NCBI GenBank assembly: GCA_019925095.2
Contig: CM034406.1
Span: 14,170,388 to 14,234,387, forward strand
Reading direction: 5' to 3'
Length of the DNA: 64,000 nt
Source of the DNA: Dendrolimus kikuchii
Taxonomy: Eukaryota; Arthropoda; Insecta; Lepidoptera; Lasiocampidae
Shown: in pieces, positions 45,501 through 55,899 of the stretch
Numbering within the stretch: the first letter of the stretch is position 1
How the letters are laid out: every line of letters begins with the position of its first letter
The notes under the pieces: model-generated
Told to the model about the DNA's origin: nothing
Databases searched by the model: none
What the model saw: only the letters and a program-made list of their open reading frames with translations
Translations under genes and position numbers: made by a program

Positions 45501-45950
45501 GACGACGTGCGCACGAAGCACATCGGTGCAGGACCGGGCGGTTTGGGCGCATCATACGTGATGTGCCCCGTCGCTGCTGCCAAAGCCATCGTCGAGCTGG
45601 GCTACCTCGTGGTAGGCTTCACCTCGGCGAGGGTGGAGGCACTGGAAGCCAGACCGATACGTTGTTACCGGTGTTACAACGTCGGCCATGGCGCCCAGAC
45701 CTGTCCGGACACGTGCCCGGACCGGACCAACTTGTGTCTCCGCTGCGGTAAGAGCGGACACAAGATGCCGGACTGCACGGCCCGGAACCCCCACTGCGCG
45801 GCGTGCGCGGCGGGGGGACTCAACGCTGCCCACCCCACGTTGGCGAGGTTCTGCCAGCCTCCCTACGTGAAGGGCAAATTCGTCCATCCGAGGACGAAAC
45901 AACGCACGGGTGTTACGGGAGTACGCGCAATGGACACCTCCAATGCCTAG
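42555..45950 (+). CDS. ORF1 (gag-like) of an R1-clade non-LTR retrotransposon
   Basis: This ORF of 1131 codons has no stop. It encodes the RNA-binding particle protein of the element. From N to C: a long Ala/Ser/Pro low-complexity part (about residues 60-400); a heptad-like segment near 505-545 (NENARLRMELNSLRGEN); an Ala/Pro-rich linker with a basic patch near 731 (KKKHRGGVKRTLRKQRR); a gag-like domain from about 860; and three zinc knuckles from about 1036. These are CYRCYNVGHGAQTC, CLRCGKSGHKMPDC and a third with C-x2-C-x8-H-x6-C spacing, as in R1-type elements. It is strongly GC-rich against the host background. It is longer than the R1-type ORF1 proteins I know (several hundred residues), mainly through the low-complexity part. 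Confidence 0.93.
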   Translation: MDAPDSKSAPGLSGAPCKRGHVKAKDGWQMAEIGETRRKKVPPKLSARRSKSVAGPRPRCQADAVITATTEAPESLGRAASVVDLTIDAPEARNNVMGPPAAPVTHRAPSGRAARNSAARPDIDREVLLAANSAVCLAVSAASTIVEYAYMAPSTSARASPVHGDGAYVQHEDIPPSGSVPDSLENALDGAIRAFNCSRPNSPACSLVYTAAGSAAAENGCPTTTVSNSAWASPMPTTSVCDISGRSVGDGRSTTPVAARASLASTTGVVCRDSVGATAAAPSSSFPTGMGAAVAMSAPVGTAAAAAATTATSPSSAAAAAADSASSCLLFPASMPSASGSATLSTSSAATVPISCSPVFVAGSRSRFWDRSQSSDADSAATSGASTPARARSPLRPAGGATASVLAGAEAFLRTEGGEKGRKARKATAAKLAAASQCAALVGDVSSFGPGELRLAASAQVAEILQIAQTSGNLKGGYVRRLKDAANRLSDIVDTLATRNPETEAWRLGNENARLRMELNSLRGENLSYRKEFEEMRKALKASAPAVEPAPAVVATPPPVPVKRKARAVAAEVAAIPEPPAALAAAKKPRPAPAAVAGPKPVPVDGTESAAAPADGAAPTSIPIGPGGGEFDAFLRVVLDAVAPFVRAQFAAIEDRLNPAPTLRPPLAADRGKAPAPRPAPRDQATGRPRPVTAAAAVRRGLGEASTPVPVEVVAAPAVGVAGPPLPPAPQKKKHRGGVKRTLRKQRRAARAAAAASAASATVPAPVVPAPRQRAALAAATPVVAAPVVRARVTHVVPPLAPVAPTPAPEGGAWTTVVKRKKGKGTRADGPPPLPQAQAAPLPTGRGQQQRKQAAKPAVVFREPKSAAVIIKLLPAAAAKGVGYREVFAKASTVVDIAAMGLREGLKVVRTVRDARLLEFQPGPESAAKADRVAEALRGALVGMAEVVRPVKRGELYVSGLDESVTVDGLRDAIARAGNCRRDDVRTKHIGAGPGGLGASYVMCPVAAAKAIVELGYLVVGFTSARVEALEARPIRCYRCYNVGHGAQTCPDTCPDRTNLCLRCGKSGHKMPDCTARNPHCAACAAGGLNAAHPTLARFCQPPYVKGKFVHPRTKQRTGVTGVRAMDTSNA

Positions 45951-48900
45951 TACGCCCGTAACAATACTATTTCAGGCGAACGTAAACCACTCCCCCACCG
46001 CTCAGGATTTGTGCCTGCAGGCGATGGCGGAGTGGCAAGCGAACTTGGCCGTAATAAGCGAACCTTATTACGTGCCGCCTTGCGGCAATTGGGTGGGCGA
46101 CCTCGATGACGTGGTAGCGGTGGTGGCCAGAGCCGGTTCTGGCACACCGCTTACATGTCTCGAAAGAGGAAAGGGCTATGCGGTGGCGGAGAGCGGGAGT
46201 ATCGTCGTCATAGGCGTTTACTTTTCGCGCAACCGCCCCCTGGCGGAGTTCGAGCTTCACTTGGACGCCATCAGGGCTGCCATAGGCAGATTGTCGCCTA
46301 AAACGATCTTCGTAATGGGCGACTTTAACGCAAAGCACTGTTCCTGGGGAAATGCGTTCACGGAACCTAGGGGCCGGACGGTTGAGGAATGGGCTCTTCA
46401 ATCCGGCCTGACCATATTGAACCAGGGATCGGTCCAGACCTGCGTGCGCGCGCGGGGTGGATCGGTCATCGACCTGTCATTCGCCACTCATGCGGCCGCC
46501 CGCAGAGTTGTCGGATGGAGGGTGCTGGAGGAGGTGGAGTCGCTCTCTGATCATCGGTACATCAGATTTGAGCTTACCCCCTCCTCCGGTCCGAGCCCTG
46601 TTCATCGCCCCCCTCTCCTCCCGCGTTGGGCCCTTACCAAGCTCGATCCGGAGCAGGCCGAGGAGTGGGCACTCACGGAAAGCTGGGCCTACCCAGTCGA
46701 ATTCGAGAACCTGGAGTCGCAGGCAGAGCACATGCGCAAGACCCTGACGAGGGTTTGCGACGCGGCGATGCCTCGCGTCTCCAAGCGGCAGCCTCCGTGC
46801 AAGCAGGTCCACTGGTGGACCGAGGAGCTGGGCGAGATGCGAAAGGCAGTTCGCATCATCAGCCACAGGCTCAAACGCTGCAGGGCGCGCCGTCCTCCGG
46901 ACTACGTCGCGGAAAATGGACTCGTGGGAGAGTTTAGGGAGGCCAGAAAGGCCCTTTCGATTGCAATACTGCAAGCGAAAGCCCGGGCTCGGGCCGAGCT
47001 CCTCGAGACGCTCGATCGGGATCCTTGGGGGCGTCCGTACCGTGGGGCCCGCAACACGTTGCGGCCTTGCACATCCACGGTCACGGAAACGCTCGAACCC
47101 GAGGTGCTCCGGTCGGTTATCGACGGGCTCTTCCCGGATCCGGGAAACTTCACTCCCCCCAGTATGGGTCCACCCGTTCCCGACACCCCCACGGACGAGG
47201 AGCCTCACTTCATCTCCGAGGGGGAACTAGACGTTGCCCTGGACCGGCTCCGGGGCAGGAAGACGGCACCGGGACCCGACGGGGTTCCAGGTCGACTCCT
47301 CTTCCTGGCCGCTAAACATCTACGCGGCCAGCTGCGGGAACTGTTCGAAGCCTGTATTCGCGCAGGTCGGTTCCCGTCGCAATGGAAGGAGGGTCGTTTG
47401 TGCCTGATTCCCAAGGGAGGTCGGCCTCCCAACGATCCGTCCGCCTTCAGGCCCATAGTGCTGCTGAACGAGGTCGCTAAGGTCTTCGAAAAGATCTTGG
47501 CGGAGCGGCTCGTGAAGCATCTCGACGCTGTGGAGCCGGGGCTTTCAGAAACGCAGTTCGGGTTTCGGCGGAGGCGCTCCACGATGGACGCCTTCGAGAC
47601 GCTGCGAACGTCAACGGACGAAGCCGTCCAAGCGAAGGATGTCGTTCTTGCGGTGTCGCTAGACATAGCGAACGCCTTTAACAGCCTCCCTCATGAGACG
47701 ATCAGGGAGGGGCTCCGCGCGCATGGAGTCCCCCCGTACCTCACGAGGCTGTTGGGCGCGTACCTGCAGGATCGACATATCCTTTGGGAGGGCGGTGAGT
47801 CCGGCAATCCCGAGTTAGGTCGTCGACGCGTCGCGTGCGGCGTTCCACAGGGGTCGGTCCTCGGGCCGATTCTTTGGAACGTAGGTTATGACTGGATCCT
47901 TCGGGTTCCGGTCCTGCCCGGGGTAGGGCTGATCTGCTTTGCGGACGACACCCTACTCACGGCACGCGCTGCGTCATTTGCGGAATCCGTGGACGTCGCC
48001 AACGCCGGGTTGGCGATTGTCGTAGATCGAATAGCTAGGCTGGGCTTGAGGGTCTCCCCCGCGAAAACGGAGGCCATCATGTTCCATAGGAAATTTCGCA
48101 ATCCCCCCGCGGACTTGACCGTTTCGGTCCAAGGGGTGGCCATTAGAGTAGGGCCCCAGATGAAATATCTGGGGCTAGTTCTCGATGGGAAATGGCTGTT
48201 CAAAGCGCACTTTGAGCAGCTAGTTCCCAAACTCGTCAAATCCGCGGGCGCACTCTCGAGGCTGCTTCCCAACGTAGGGGGCCCGGGAGGTGCGACGCGG
48301 AAACTTTACTCTGGCATCCTGAGGAGTATGGCACTGTACGGTGCACCCGTCTGGTCCATTGCACTTCACCGCCACAACAGAACCCTACTGCATCGGGCGC
48401 AGCAGGTTCTGGCCGTGAGGACCATACGGGGGTATCGCACAGTGTCGCGGACGGCGGCCACCCTCCTGGCAGGCGATCCGCCCTGGCATCTCCAGGCGGA
48501 CGTCCTGACAGTGGTGCGCCGCACCCGGCAGGATGCCCTAGCTAGAGGCCTGACCTTCTGTCAGGTCGAAATCGAGGCGATCAGGAAGCGGGAAACCGCC
48601 TCCATGATCGCCATCTGGTCTCAAGAGCTCGACAACCCTGCGGCCTATGGCGGCTACACGGTGGATGCAATCAGGCCACAGCTGACGGAATGGGTCAACC
48701 GCACCAGCGGCACCCTGACCTTCAGGACGACACAGATACTTACCGGACACGGATGTTTCGATAAGTATCTGTGTCGCATTGTGGGCTGCTTGCCTTCCCC
48801 GGACTGCCGCCAGTGCGGCGCGCTCGACACGGCGTTACACACGCTAGTCGAGTGCGCCGCATGGGCGCCGCAGCGTTTCGAACTTGAGACGCACGTAGGT

Positions 48901-49119
48901 CCAGTCGACTCGCTCTGCGACTTGGTCAAGGCCATGTTGCAGAGCAGCGACAATTGGGGGGCTGCGGTTACTTTTTGCGAGACAGTAATGTCACTCAAGG
49001 AGGCCGCAGAACGAGACAGGGAGAGAAGTCCTGCAGCGCGTGCCAATGCGTCTTCTCGAGGTCGCCGGCCTTCAGCTGGCACCCGGAGAGGCAGGTACGC
49101 GCATTACTTCCCTCCCTGA
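45910..49119 (+). CDS. ORF2 (endonuclease-reverse transcriptase) of the R1-clade element
   Basis: The frame is open for 1069 codons. The protein nicks target DNA and copies its RNA by target-primed reverse transcription. An APE-type endonuclease comes first, with its catalytic motifs present: QANVNHS, SEPYYVP, GVYFS, GDFNAKH near residue 136, SVIDLSF and SDHRY near 212. The reverse transcriptase follows: FRPIVLLNEVAK, QFGFRRRRST, VSLDIANAFNS, GVPQGSVLGP and the catalytic FADD near 676. A CCHC motif (CRQCGALDTALHTLVEC) lies near 960. The natural start is probably the ATG at 45943, which overlaps the ORF1 stop (ATGCCTAG), rather than the ATG at 45910. All catalytic motifs are intact, so the copy looks young. 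Confidence 0.95.
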   Translation: MLREYAQWTPPMPSTPVTILFQANVNHSPTAQDLCLQAMAEWQANLAVISEPYYVPPCGNWVGDLDDVVAVVARAGSGTPLTCLERGKGYAVAESGSIVVIGVYFSRNRPLAEFELHLDAIRAAIGRLSPKTIFVMGDFNAKHCSWGNAFTEPRGRTVEEWALQSGLTILNQGSVQTCVRARGGSVIDLSFATHAAARRVVGWRVLEEVESLSDHRYIRFELTPSSGPSPVHRPPLLPRWALTKLDPEQAEEWALTESWAYPVEFENLESQAEHMRKTLTRVCDAAMPRVSKRQPPCKQVHWWTEELGEMRKAVRIISHRLKRCRARRPPDYVAENGLVGEFREARKALSIAILQAKARARAELLETLDRDPWGRPYRGARNTLRPCTSTVTETLEPEVLRSVIDGLFPDPGNFTPPSMGPPVPDTPTDEEPHFISEGELDVALDRLRGRKTAPGPDGVPGRLLFLAAKHLRGQLRELFEACIRAGRFPSQWKEGRLCLIPKGGRPPNDPSAFRPIVLLNEVAKVFEKILAERLVKHLDAVEPGLSETQFGFRRRRSTMDAFETLRTSTDEAVQAKDVVLAVSLDIANAFNSLPHETIREGLRAHGVPPYLTRLLGAYLQDRHILWEGGESGNPELGRRRVACGVPQGSVLGPILWNVGYDWILRVPVLPGVGLICFADDTLLTARAASFAESVDVANAGLAIVVDRIARLGLRVSPAKTEAIMFHRKFRNPPADLTVSVQGVAIRVGPQMKYLGLVLDGKWLFKAHFEQLVPKLVKSAGALSRLLPNVGGPGGATRKLYSGILRSMALYGAPVWSIALHRHNRTLLHRAQQVLAVRTIRGYRTVSRTAATLLAGDPPWHLQADVLTVVRRTRQDALARGLTFCQVEIEAIRKRETASMIAIWSQELDNPAAYGGYTVDAIRPQLTEWVNRTSGTLTFRTTQILTGHGCFDKYLCRIVGCLPSPDCRQCGALDTALHTLVECAAWAPQRFELETHVGPVDSLCDLVKAMLQSSDNWGAAVTFCETVMSLKEAAERDRERSPAARANASSRGRRPSAGTRRGRYAHYFPP

Positions 49120-49516
49120 GTTAGGTTCCGTTTACCGCGGGGGGCCTTTAGCTTGCTAGGAGAGCAAAGGACCTTCTACCCCCGCACAACGAAGTGGGGT
49201 GTGTTCTCCCAGGGCACACTCCAGGCACTTTATTGCGCTGGATCGGCTGGGCGTAACTATGTTCTAAATCTCAGCCTTTCCAACACATACAAAGCGCAGG
49301 GTCGTCAGGGAGGAGGGGGTTTTTAGTGGGTATTGGGGTTGCTCGCCCGTGCAGCAACGCTCGGAGTCTTCCACACTATTCTGTGACGTCGATCGCGGAC
49401 GGAGCGCTGCCAAGAGCATACTATTGCTGCAGTGTTATCGCCCCCGACCGACGCGTGTCGTTCCCCTAGCAATGACCCAGTTTGTGCGTAACTTCCGAAC
49501 CAAGCCGCGTAAATAA

Positions 49517-51260
49517 GTCTACATAAACAATAACTATTAGTACGAGTAAATGCGGTATAGCCTTGAAAATTGGTAGTTGGTATGGAGCTATTTACATACC
49601 TATTTAGGCTAAAAGGACGTATTAGTCACATGGGCCTGTATTAACTTAATTATCCTAATGGGATTTATAAAAATATTTCCGACATTAGTTAGGTAGGCAT
49701 GGCATGACAAAAATGTAATGCTGAAAAGGTTTTAAATCCTACGTGATAATAGACAGCATCACAGGCATTCTGACACTTTTTGTTGAGGTGTGCCTATATA
49801 AGCAATACTGTCTTAATAAGAGCAAAGAATTATAACTTCGTCTTCGTTTTTAAAAAGGAATGTAGACATAAAATTGTATAACCAATTGCGCTCAAGTATT
49901 TCTTGCTTACTACTGTCCATGATACTTTTTAACCTACGTTTTACTATTTACTAAATACTCTTATATAAAATATCTATCTATAAAAACTACTTACAAGTTA
50001 CTGGACACTTTCCACTTCGCACATATAATAATATAATTGAGGGTAGTTTTAAAATTTTATGCTATATACCACGCCGGTGAAATGAGGCGGACACAGTTGT
50101 TTTACCTACCGCCTGACGTTACGTTATTCAATGAGTAAGTGGTTAATATATGTCCACTTAACATCAATAGTACTTTTTACATATTAATATGCTAAGGTTG
50201 TCTTTTTATGTATACTTGAGATGATATAAGAATCTTTTAATTAGTAATTTAACAACTGCGAGGCATGGGATGGCTAAAGGGGTGGTTGGAGGCCATCGGG
50301 CCAGATTACGCCTAATTTTTATATACCTATATAATCTCAACAATTCATTCTCTTTCTTCTAATGTTACGATATAAGCATTTATAGCATATATTTTACATA
50401 AGCATATTTTACGGCGTATCAATGTCGCTAATATGTAAGTATTTAGAATATTTTTTAGATTCAATATTCAAGAGAATAAAGATAAATAAGACCTTAGTTA
50501 GCCCATACATTAAGAGCATGCGCCACTACATTGCCGTCGCGTCGCCACCGCACTTTCACTTTCGAGCGATTATCAGCGTTGGTGCGTGCGATATGGGAGC
50601 GCGGAAAACGTTTAGATAAACATAAATATTCACAGAATAGCAGCGCGGTGGCGGTGTTATTTACACAAGTGCTAAGATTTTCTATTTGGTCCTGTAATAC
50701 TTGTAAGACCTGTAATTACTGACTAAGTAATTAGGGCTCTTAAATCGTATATTAAATAGTTTTCTTGTTAATGGTTTTTAACGATTTCACACCCAATTGG
50801 TATCAGCAGCAGACATTAGAGCCGTTAGACTGATCTAGGGTACACTGTTTGTTACTCTAATAATACACACAATTTAAAATTAAATCTTCAAAATAAAGTA
50901 AATAGGTGTACAAAATAAAACTAACCTAGAAACTCTAGCACCGCGGTCTGGGGTTCGGTTAAACATTTCCAAAAGACAGGCCATATTACCTCGTTGAAAA
51001 AAACATAAACCAAAGTAAGATCTTTCACGATTTGGGAAAATTCCATAAAAATATAGATAAATAGGTAACACTTTATTCTACACCATTATAGACAACTTAC
51101 GAAATAGTATTATTCTAATTGTGTACAAAGGGCAATCTTATCGCTAAAAAGCGATCTCTTCCAGACAACCCGTGGCAAGAATGTTGCTAATTAGGAGTGG
51201 CGTGGTGGTATACATAATTATTGTACGATTCGTTTTTTTCTTTTTTTTTAATTATCCAAT
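49517..51260. other. AT-rich DNA, no gene seen
   Basis: Contains a short GC-richer patch at 50520-50660 with GTCGCGTCGCCACCGC and, inverted, GCGCGGTGGCGGTG. No coding support. Confidence 0.45.
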
Positions 51261-51261
51261 A

Positions 51262-51264
<3 letters not shown>

Positions 51265-51358
<94 letters not shown>
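51265..51358. repeat. (AT)n microsatellite, about 94 bp
   Basis: Uninterrupted alternation except one C at 51342. The open frames across it (YIYIYI strings) are not genes. Confidence 0.97.
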
Positions 51359-51540
51359 TACATTCATATATACATTGGAAACACATTTGAACTGTGGCAC
51401 AGAAACCTCATGGGTTTATGCGTGCCGCAGGGAGTCGTGTACACAATATTGTTATATCAAAAATAGAAGCAGAGTCGAGTGATTTTTATCATCATTCTAG
51501 TGTTTACATTACTTACATTTTAATAATAAATATATATAGC

Positions 51541-52074
51541 AGCCAGAAGGCCCAGCTCGCCATACACAACGCAGTGCTGGTACCTACGCTCACGTATGGA
51601 AGCGAGAGTTGGGTATAGAAGAGAGAGCATGAAAGTAGAGTAAACGCGGTCGAGATGCGAGCACTGCGCAAAATCTGCGGAGTGACGCTCGCGGACCGCG
51701 TTCTTGATACCGAAGTAAGAAAGAGAGTTGTTCTGAAAGAGAGTGTCGGGGTGAAGGTAAGGAAAGGAATGCTCCGGTGGTTCGGGCATGTGGAAAGAAT
51801 GCATGATGAAAGAATGACTAAACAGATATACAATGCAAAAGTGGATGGATGCAGAAGTCGTGGAAGGCCACGACACACCTTCCATGATCAAATTGATCGT
51901 GTACTAGCAGAAGGTGATGTCAGGAGCCTTAAGAACAGACGAGCGTGCATGACAAGAGTTATGAATGTCAAAGAAGCAAATGAGGTGTGTAAGAATAAGC
52001 CTAAATGGCGCTCTGTTGTTCGTGCCTACCCCGCAAGGGAACTGGCGTGAAGTTATGTATGTATGTATGTATAT
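51541..52074 (+). mobile_element. RTE-type LINE, 5'-truncated, with a nonsense mutation
   Basis: This is the longest coding copy of the family here. The protein tail runs QKAQLAIHNAVLVPTLTYGS through LRWFGHVERMHDERMTK to VRAYPARELA. A TGG seen in the copy at 54.85 kb is TAG here (51616-51618), splitting the frame. It ends in a TATG tail. The LRWFGHVERM type motif and the tandem tail are the basis for the RTE call. Confidence 0.85.
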
Positions 52075-52769
52075 AGTAATAAGATGCAACTATTATATAA
52101 TAAACATGTAAAGGTACATGCAATATAATACCAATTACTTATATAAAATTACATATCTTTATATTGCACATACGTGTTTCCTGATCATGTTCTTAAATGT
52201 TAATAGATATTTTGCATGTCTGACAGAAACAGGCAATGAATTCAAAAGTATATATATCCAAAATATAGTTACACCTGCAACTATATTTGGAGATGGTGAA
52301 ACTAGACTGGATTTATCTAATCAGTTTGCCAGATGTGCAGGAAAATAACTGTTCTATTTCATTTAACATTTGACTTAAAGTGATTTATTGTTGCAAATAA
52401 ACAGAGTCGAATAATAAATTAGATGTTTTACAACAAAATGTTATTGATGTTGCGGAAACTGAACTTCATAGCGATGATGTGGTACTGAACATAATATTGC
52501 CTATGTTCATCTATTTACTGGTAGTTTTTGGAAAGTTGTAATGTCTTAGTGGTTAAACAAAACGCGTGACTTTTTAATGAAGTTGGTTCCAATCCTAATC
52601 GAGGAACATGCACCTCTTTAACAGATTTTTTGATCTTATGTGCATATTGGTATTACATGGTATTATCATACTCTTACGGTGGAGGATATACGTACGATAG
52701 ATTACGGATGTATAAAACCCGGCAATTCGGCTTTGAGATAGATATGGAAATAATCTTAATTACCTGTAC

Positions 52770-53352
52770 TTGTCGCGTCCGAGGACATCGACCATGACGT
52801 CAAGGCCCGTATATCAGCAGCTTGGGCCAAGTGGTGTGGAGTGCCAGGTGTCATTTGCGACCCCAAAATGCCGGTTTAGTTAAAAGGACAGGTCTACAAA
52901 TGCATCATTAGACCTGTCCTTTTGTATGGCTGTGAAGCGTGGCCTGTACTTGCTACGTGTCACAGAAATGAATATGCTTCGGTGAATGTGTGAACGTGGA
53001 GTCACGCGGAAGGACTGCGTCAGGCACTTCCGCATCCGCGGCAGTCTTCACGTCCGTGACATAGCAGACAAACTGTAGAAGAGTCGTTTACGCTGGTACG
53101 GCCACGTTTTACAGAAATCTACTAGTTACGTGGGGGACCAATGTTTAGCCATGCCGCCTCCGCCAGGTCTCGGTTGACGGGGCAGGCCTAAGCAATGCTG
53201 GCTTAACGTCGTAAAATATGACATGCGTAACAATGGTCTCAATACAAGGGATGCCGGAGATCGCGAGAAATGGAGAACAAAAAGTAGGAAAGCGGACCCT
53301 GGGTGTCGAAGCGATCGCTGCAAACGCAACCAGGATTTAACGCTCGGATGAT
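52770..53352 (+). pseudogene. Degenerate reverse transcriptase fragment (RTE-like)
   Basis: One frame reads VKARISAAWAKWCGVPGVI, then a stop, then LKGQVYKCIIRPVLLYGCEAW, the region after the catalytic core in RTE-type enzymes. Further stops and frameshifts follow. A different family from the TATG-tailed copies. Confidence 0.7.
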
Positions 53353-53761
53353 GATAATGGTGAACTGAAATCACGCAGGCTTGTACTTTATTTACTGTAT
53401 ACTCTTCCACCACTCTAACGCTACTTGCAGCCGGTTCACCCGGTTCCTATACTGTGCCCTGGGAGCCCCACATACCCCTCGTGGACCTTCTCCGGGCTCT
53501 TAGGGGTTGAGCGTAAAAGCATTCACTAGCGATATATAAAAACAGTTCTTACTGAATACATTTTGATCTAACTTCGATACAAGTCCACGGAGTCAAAGGC
53601 TACAGATACGCTTTCATACATTCTTGTTGGGTCTAGATTGTAAAAAGACGAGTGATTTTAAAATTGTAATAGGTAAGTTAATTGTAGTGTGTAATAGTAA
53701 TTTAATTGTTGTGAAGTTATTTAGTATAAATTAGACAGGTGATGTGTTTTCATATTATTAA

Positions 53762-54170
53762 TTAGGATTCGCCCGCGGCTAATTTATACGTGTCCTAACA
53801 ACTTGAAACCACCTCCGAAAAAATCTAGCAGAATTCCCGAGATAGGGATTCCCGGGATATAGAGATTAGTCACAATCGGAATCCGATTTTTTTCAATCGG
53901 GCCACTTTAAACCACTCCCAAGAAAATTCCCGTGCGATACTCGAGATATCAAGTACCGTAGATTTTAAGTCCGAGAATTTGCTATCGAGCAGTGAAAAAC
54001 TCGTCGAAATCGGCCCAGTAGTTTTTATAAAAAATATCCTAAGTTACGCTCCGGGACATGAGCTTGCTCTGTGTCGAGTTTCATTTAAATCCGTTCAGTA
54101 GTTTTCACGTGATGCTTTGTAACTGAGAGACAAAAGTTCTAAAAAAATTATTTTCGGAGTCTCCTTGTCC
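53762..54170 (-). mobile_element. Helitron-like repeat, 3' end CTAA|T
   Basis: The minus strand ends GCCGCGGGCGAATCCTAA|T. The body has the CCCAAGAAAATTCCCG type blocks also seen near 4340, 20270 and 34700. The 5' limit is approximate. Confidence 0.5.
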
Positions 54171-54847
54171 GAATTTTTCACCACTGATTTTTTAACATTT
54201 TTAAACGCATTGTTTAAACTGGAACTATTTACAGATTAGTACATAAACAACAAATTGATTATGGTAATCGTTAACTTATTTTAGCCTTTATTTTTAAGAC
54301 TTAGTCTCCCAGATAAAATTATGAGCTGATATTTTCCATTTTGTAATAGAAAATATAATGTATTTTTTTCAGCCAAATCTGAACCAACTCAATTAGGATA
54401 TTTTGGCCCGAAAGTTCCCGTCTCCTGTGTACCAATTGTAAAGCATGTGAATGAATAGTAAGATATAGCAACCGGCCATTAATATAATAATAATAGGCGG
54501 TATATTTTGGCAAACATTCTGCACAACCAAACATTTTGGTTTTAACTGACATTGTATGAACAACACGTGTGGAATATATGAATGATTGCTTGTTTGTTCT
54601 AGAATCAAGTTGGGCGGGCGTGGGAACGCCTGCTGTGACGAGACGAGCAAACGAAGAAAAATATTCTCCGCGGTGAACAACTTTTTCGCTGATTCACCGC
54701 TGGTGAATCAGCTCAAAGGGATCATGGTGAATATCCATTTTACTGTTTTTATTTATTTACAGAAACACCAACAATAAGTACAGTATTAGGCATGGCAAAA
54801 GGTTGGTCATTAAAGGTGACTACTAGGTAATAATGACAACCGCTTAC

Positions 54848-55300
54848 AGAGTTGGGTATGGAAGAGAGAGCATGAAAGTAGAGTAAATGCGGTCGAGATG
54901 CGAGCACTGCGCAAAATCTGCGGAATGACGCTCGCGGACCGCGTTCGTAATACCGAAGCAAGAAAGAGAGTTGGTCTGAAAGAGAGTGTCGGGGTGAAGG
55001 TAAGGAAAGGAATGCTCCGGTGGTTCGGGCATGATGAAAGAATGACTAAACAGATATACAATGCAAAAGTGGATGGATGCAGATGTCGTGGAAGGCCACG
55101 ACACACCTTCCATGATCAAATTGATCGTGTACTAGCGGAGAGTGATGTCAGGAGCCTTAAGAACAGACGAGTGTGCATGACAAGAGTTATGAATGTCAAA
55201 GAAGCAAGTGAGGTGTGTAAGAATGGGCCTAAATGGCGCTCTGTTGTTCGTGCCTACCCCGCAAGGGAACTGGCGTGAAGTTATGTATATATGTATGTAT
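54848..55300 (+). mobile_element. RTE-type LINE, 5'-truncated, in-frame deletion
   Basis: This copy has an open frame 54898-55278. Against the copy at 51.5 kb it lacks 12 bp (GHDERMTK in place of GHVERMHDERMTK). It keeps TGG where the other copy has a stop. TATG tail present. Confidence 0.85.
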
Positions 55301-55604
55301 GCTTAGTAAAAATTTTAGACCTCACCGATTAGTTGGCATCGTAGATCATTTTATTATCGCTTTCATATATTTTTTTACACTGAATTATTCACAAATTAAT
55401 ATTCTTAAATGAAATGAAGACGCATCTTGTTTAAATCAATTTTCATGAAAAGTTATAGGTACTATGCCTACTGCGAGGGTAGAAGTAAGTTATGTGGTGC
55501 ATTGATGATAGCTATCCCGTTGGGTAGGATGAAGCACCACTGGCGAGAGCTCATGACTCAGTCGTCGTGAAGGAGAACAAAATAAGACGACGAGTTGCTG
55601 CGTG

Positions 55605-55894
55605 TTTTTTTACTGCTTGAGTTCAGCAGACAGGCAGACGGCCCACCTGATGGAAAGCGGTTACCATCGCCTATGGACATTTGTAACACCAAATGTGCTG
55701 CCGCTCTCTAAAACAAACTGGAACCTGGCCACTAATGCCGTAATACAACTCAGGGTTGTTATGGCGGCATACTCTAGATTAGGGGTGGCAGCCATCCAGA
55801 CGGGCTAATACCCTGCCACATGGCTGTGGGTAATTTTGTCACCTCTTACGACAGGCCGCCCGGACGCAGGAAATTGTATTCTTTCTCCGGTCCT
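55605..55894 (+). repeat. 'cagacggccc' repeat
   Basis: Near full-length copy with CAGACAGGCAGACGGCCCAC at its start and GAAATTGTATTCTTTCTCC at its end. Confidence 0.75.
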
Positions 55895-55899
55895 ATGTA

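Larger units (their letters stand above)
42290..49516 (+). mobile_element. Apparently full-length R1-clade non-LTR retrotransposon
   Basis: The unit has about 260 bp of 5' UTR, ORF1, ORF2 and about 400 bp of 3' UTR that contains TTTTAGTGGGTA at 49321-49332. It is GC-rich throughout, and the base composition falls back to AT-rich host DNA near 49516. Both ends are estimated from composition and from where the antisense R1 fragment stops. I found no convincing target-site duplication. It sits in dispersed DNA, not in an rDNA or TTAGG context, unlike R1 or TRAS/SART elements. Confidence 0.85.

Noticed and set aside
49487..49495. GCGTAACTT after the R1 element as the missing half of the broken SINE
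   Set aside because: Only nine bases match and the following bases diverge at once, so chance is enough.
51172..51482. Open frames across the AT microsatellite
   Set aside because: Translations are only alternating Tyr-Ile. Not genes.
52882..52923. Strong hairpin AAAAGGACAGGTCTA ... TAGACCTGTCCTTTT, like a terminator
   Set aside because: It falls within RT-derived coding sequence (LKGQVYKCIIRPVLL), and rho-independent terminators do not apply to this eukaryotic DNA.
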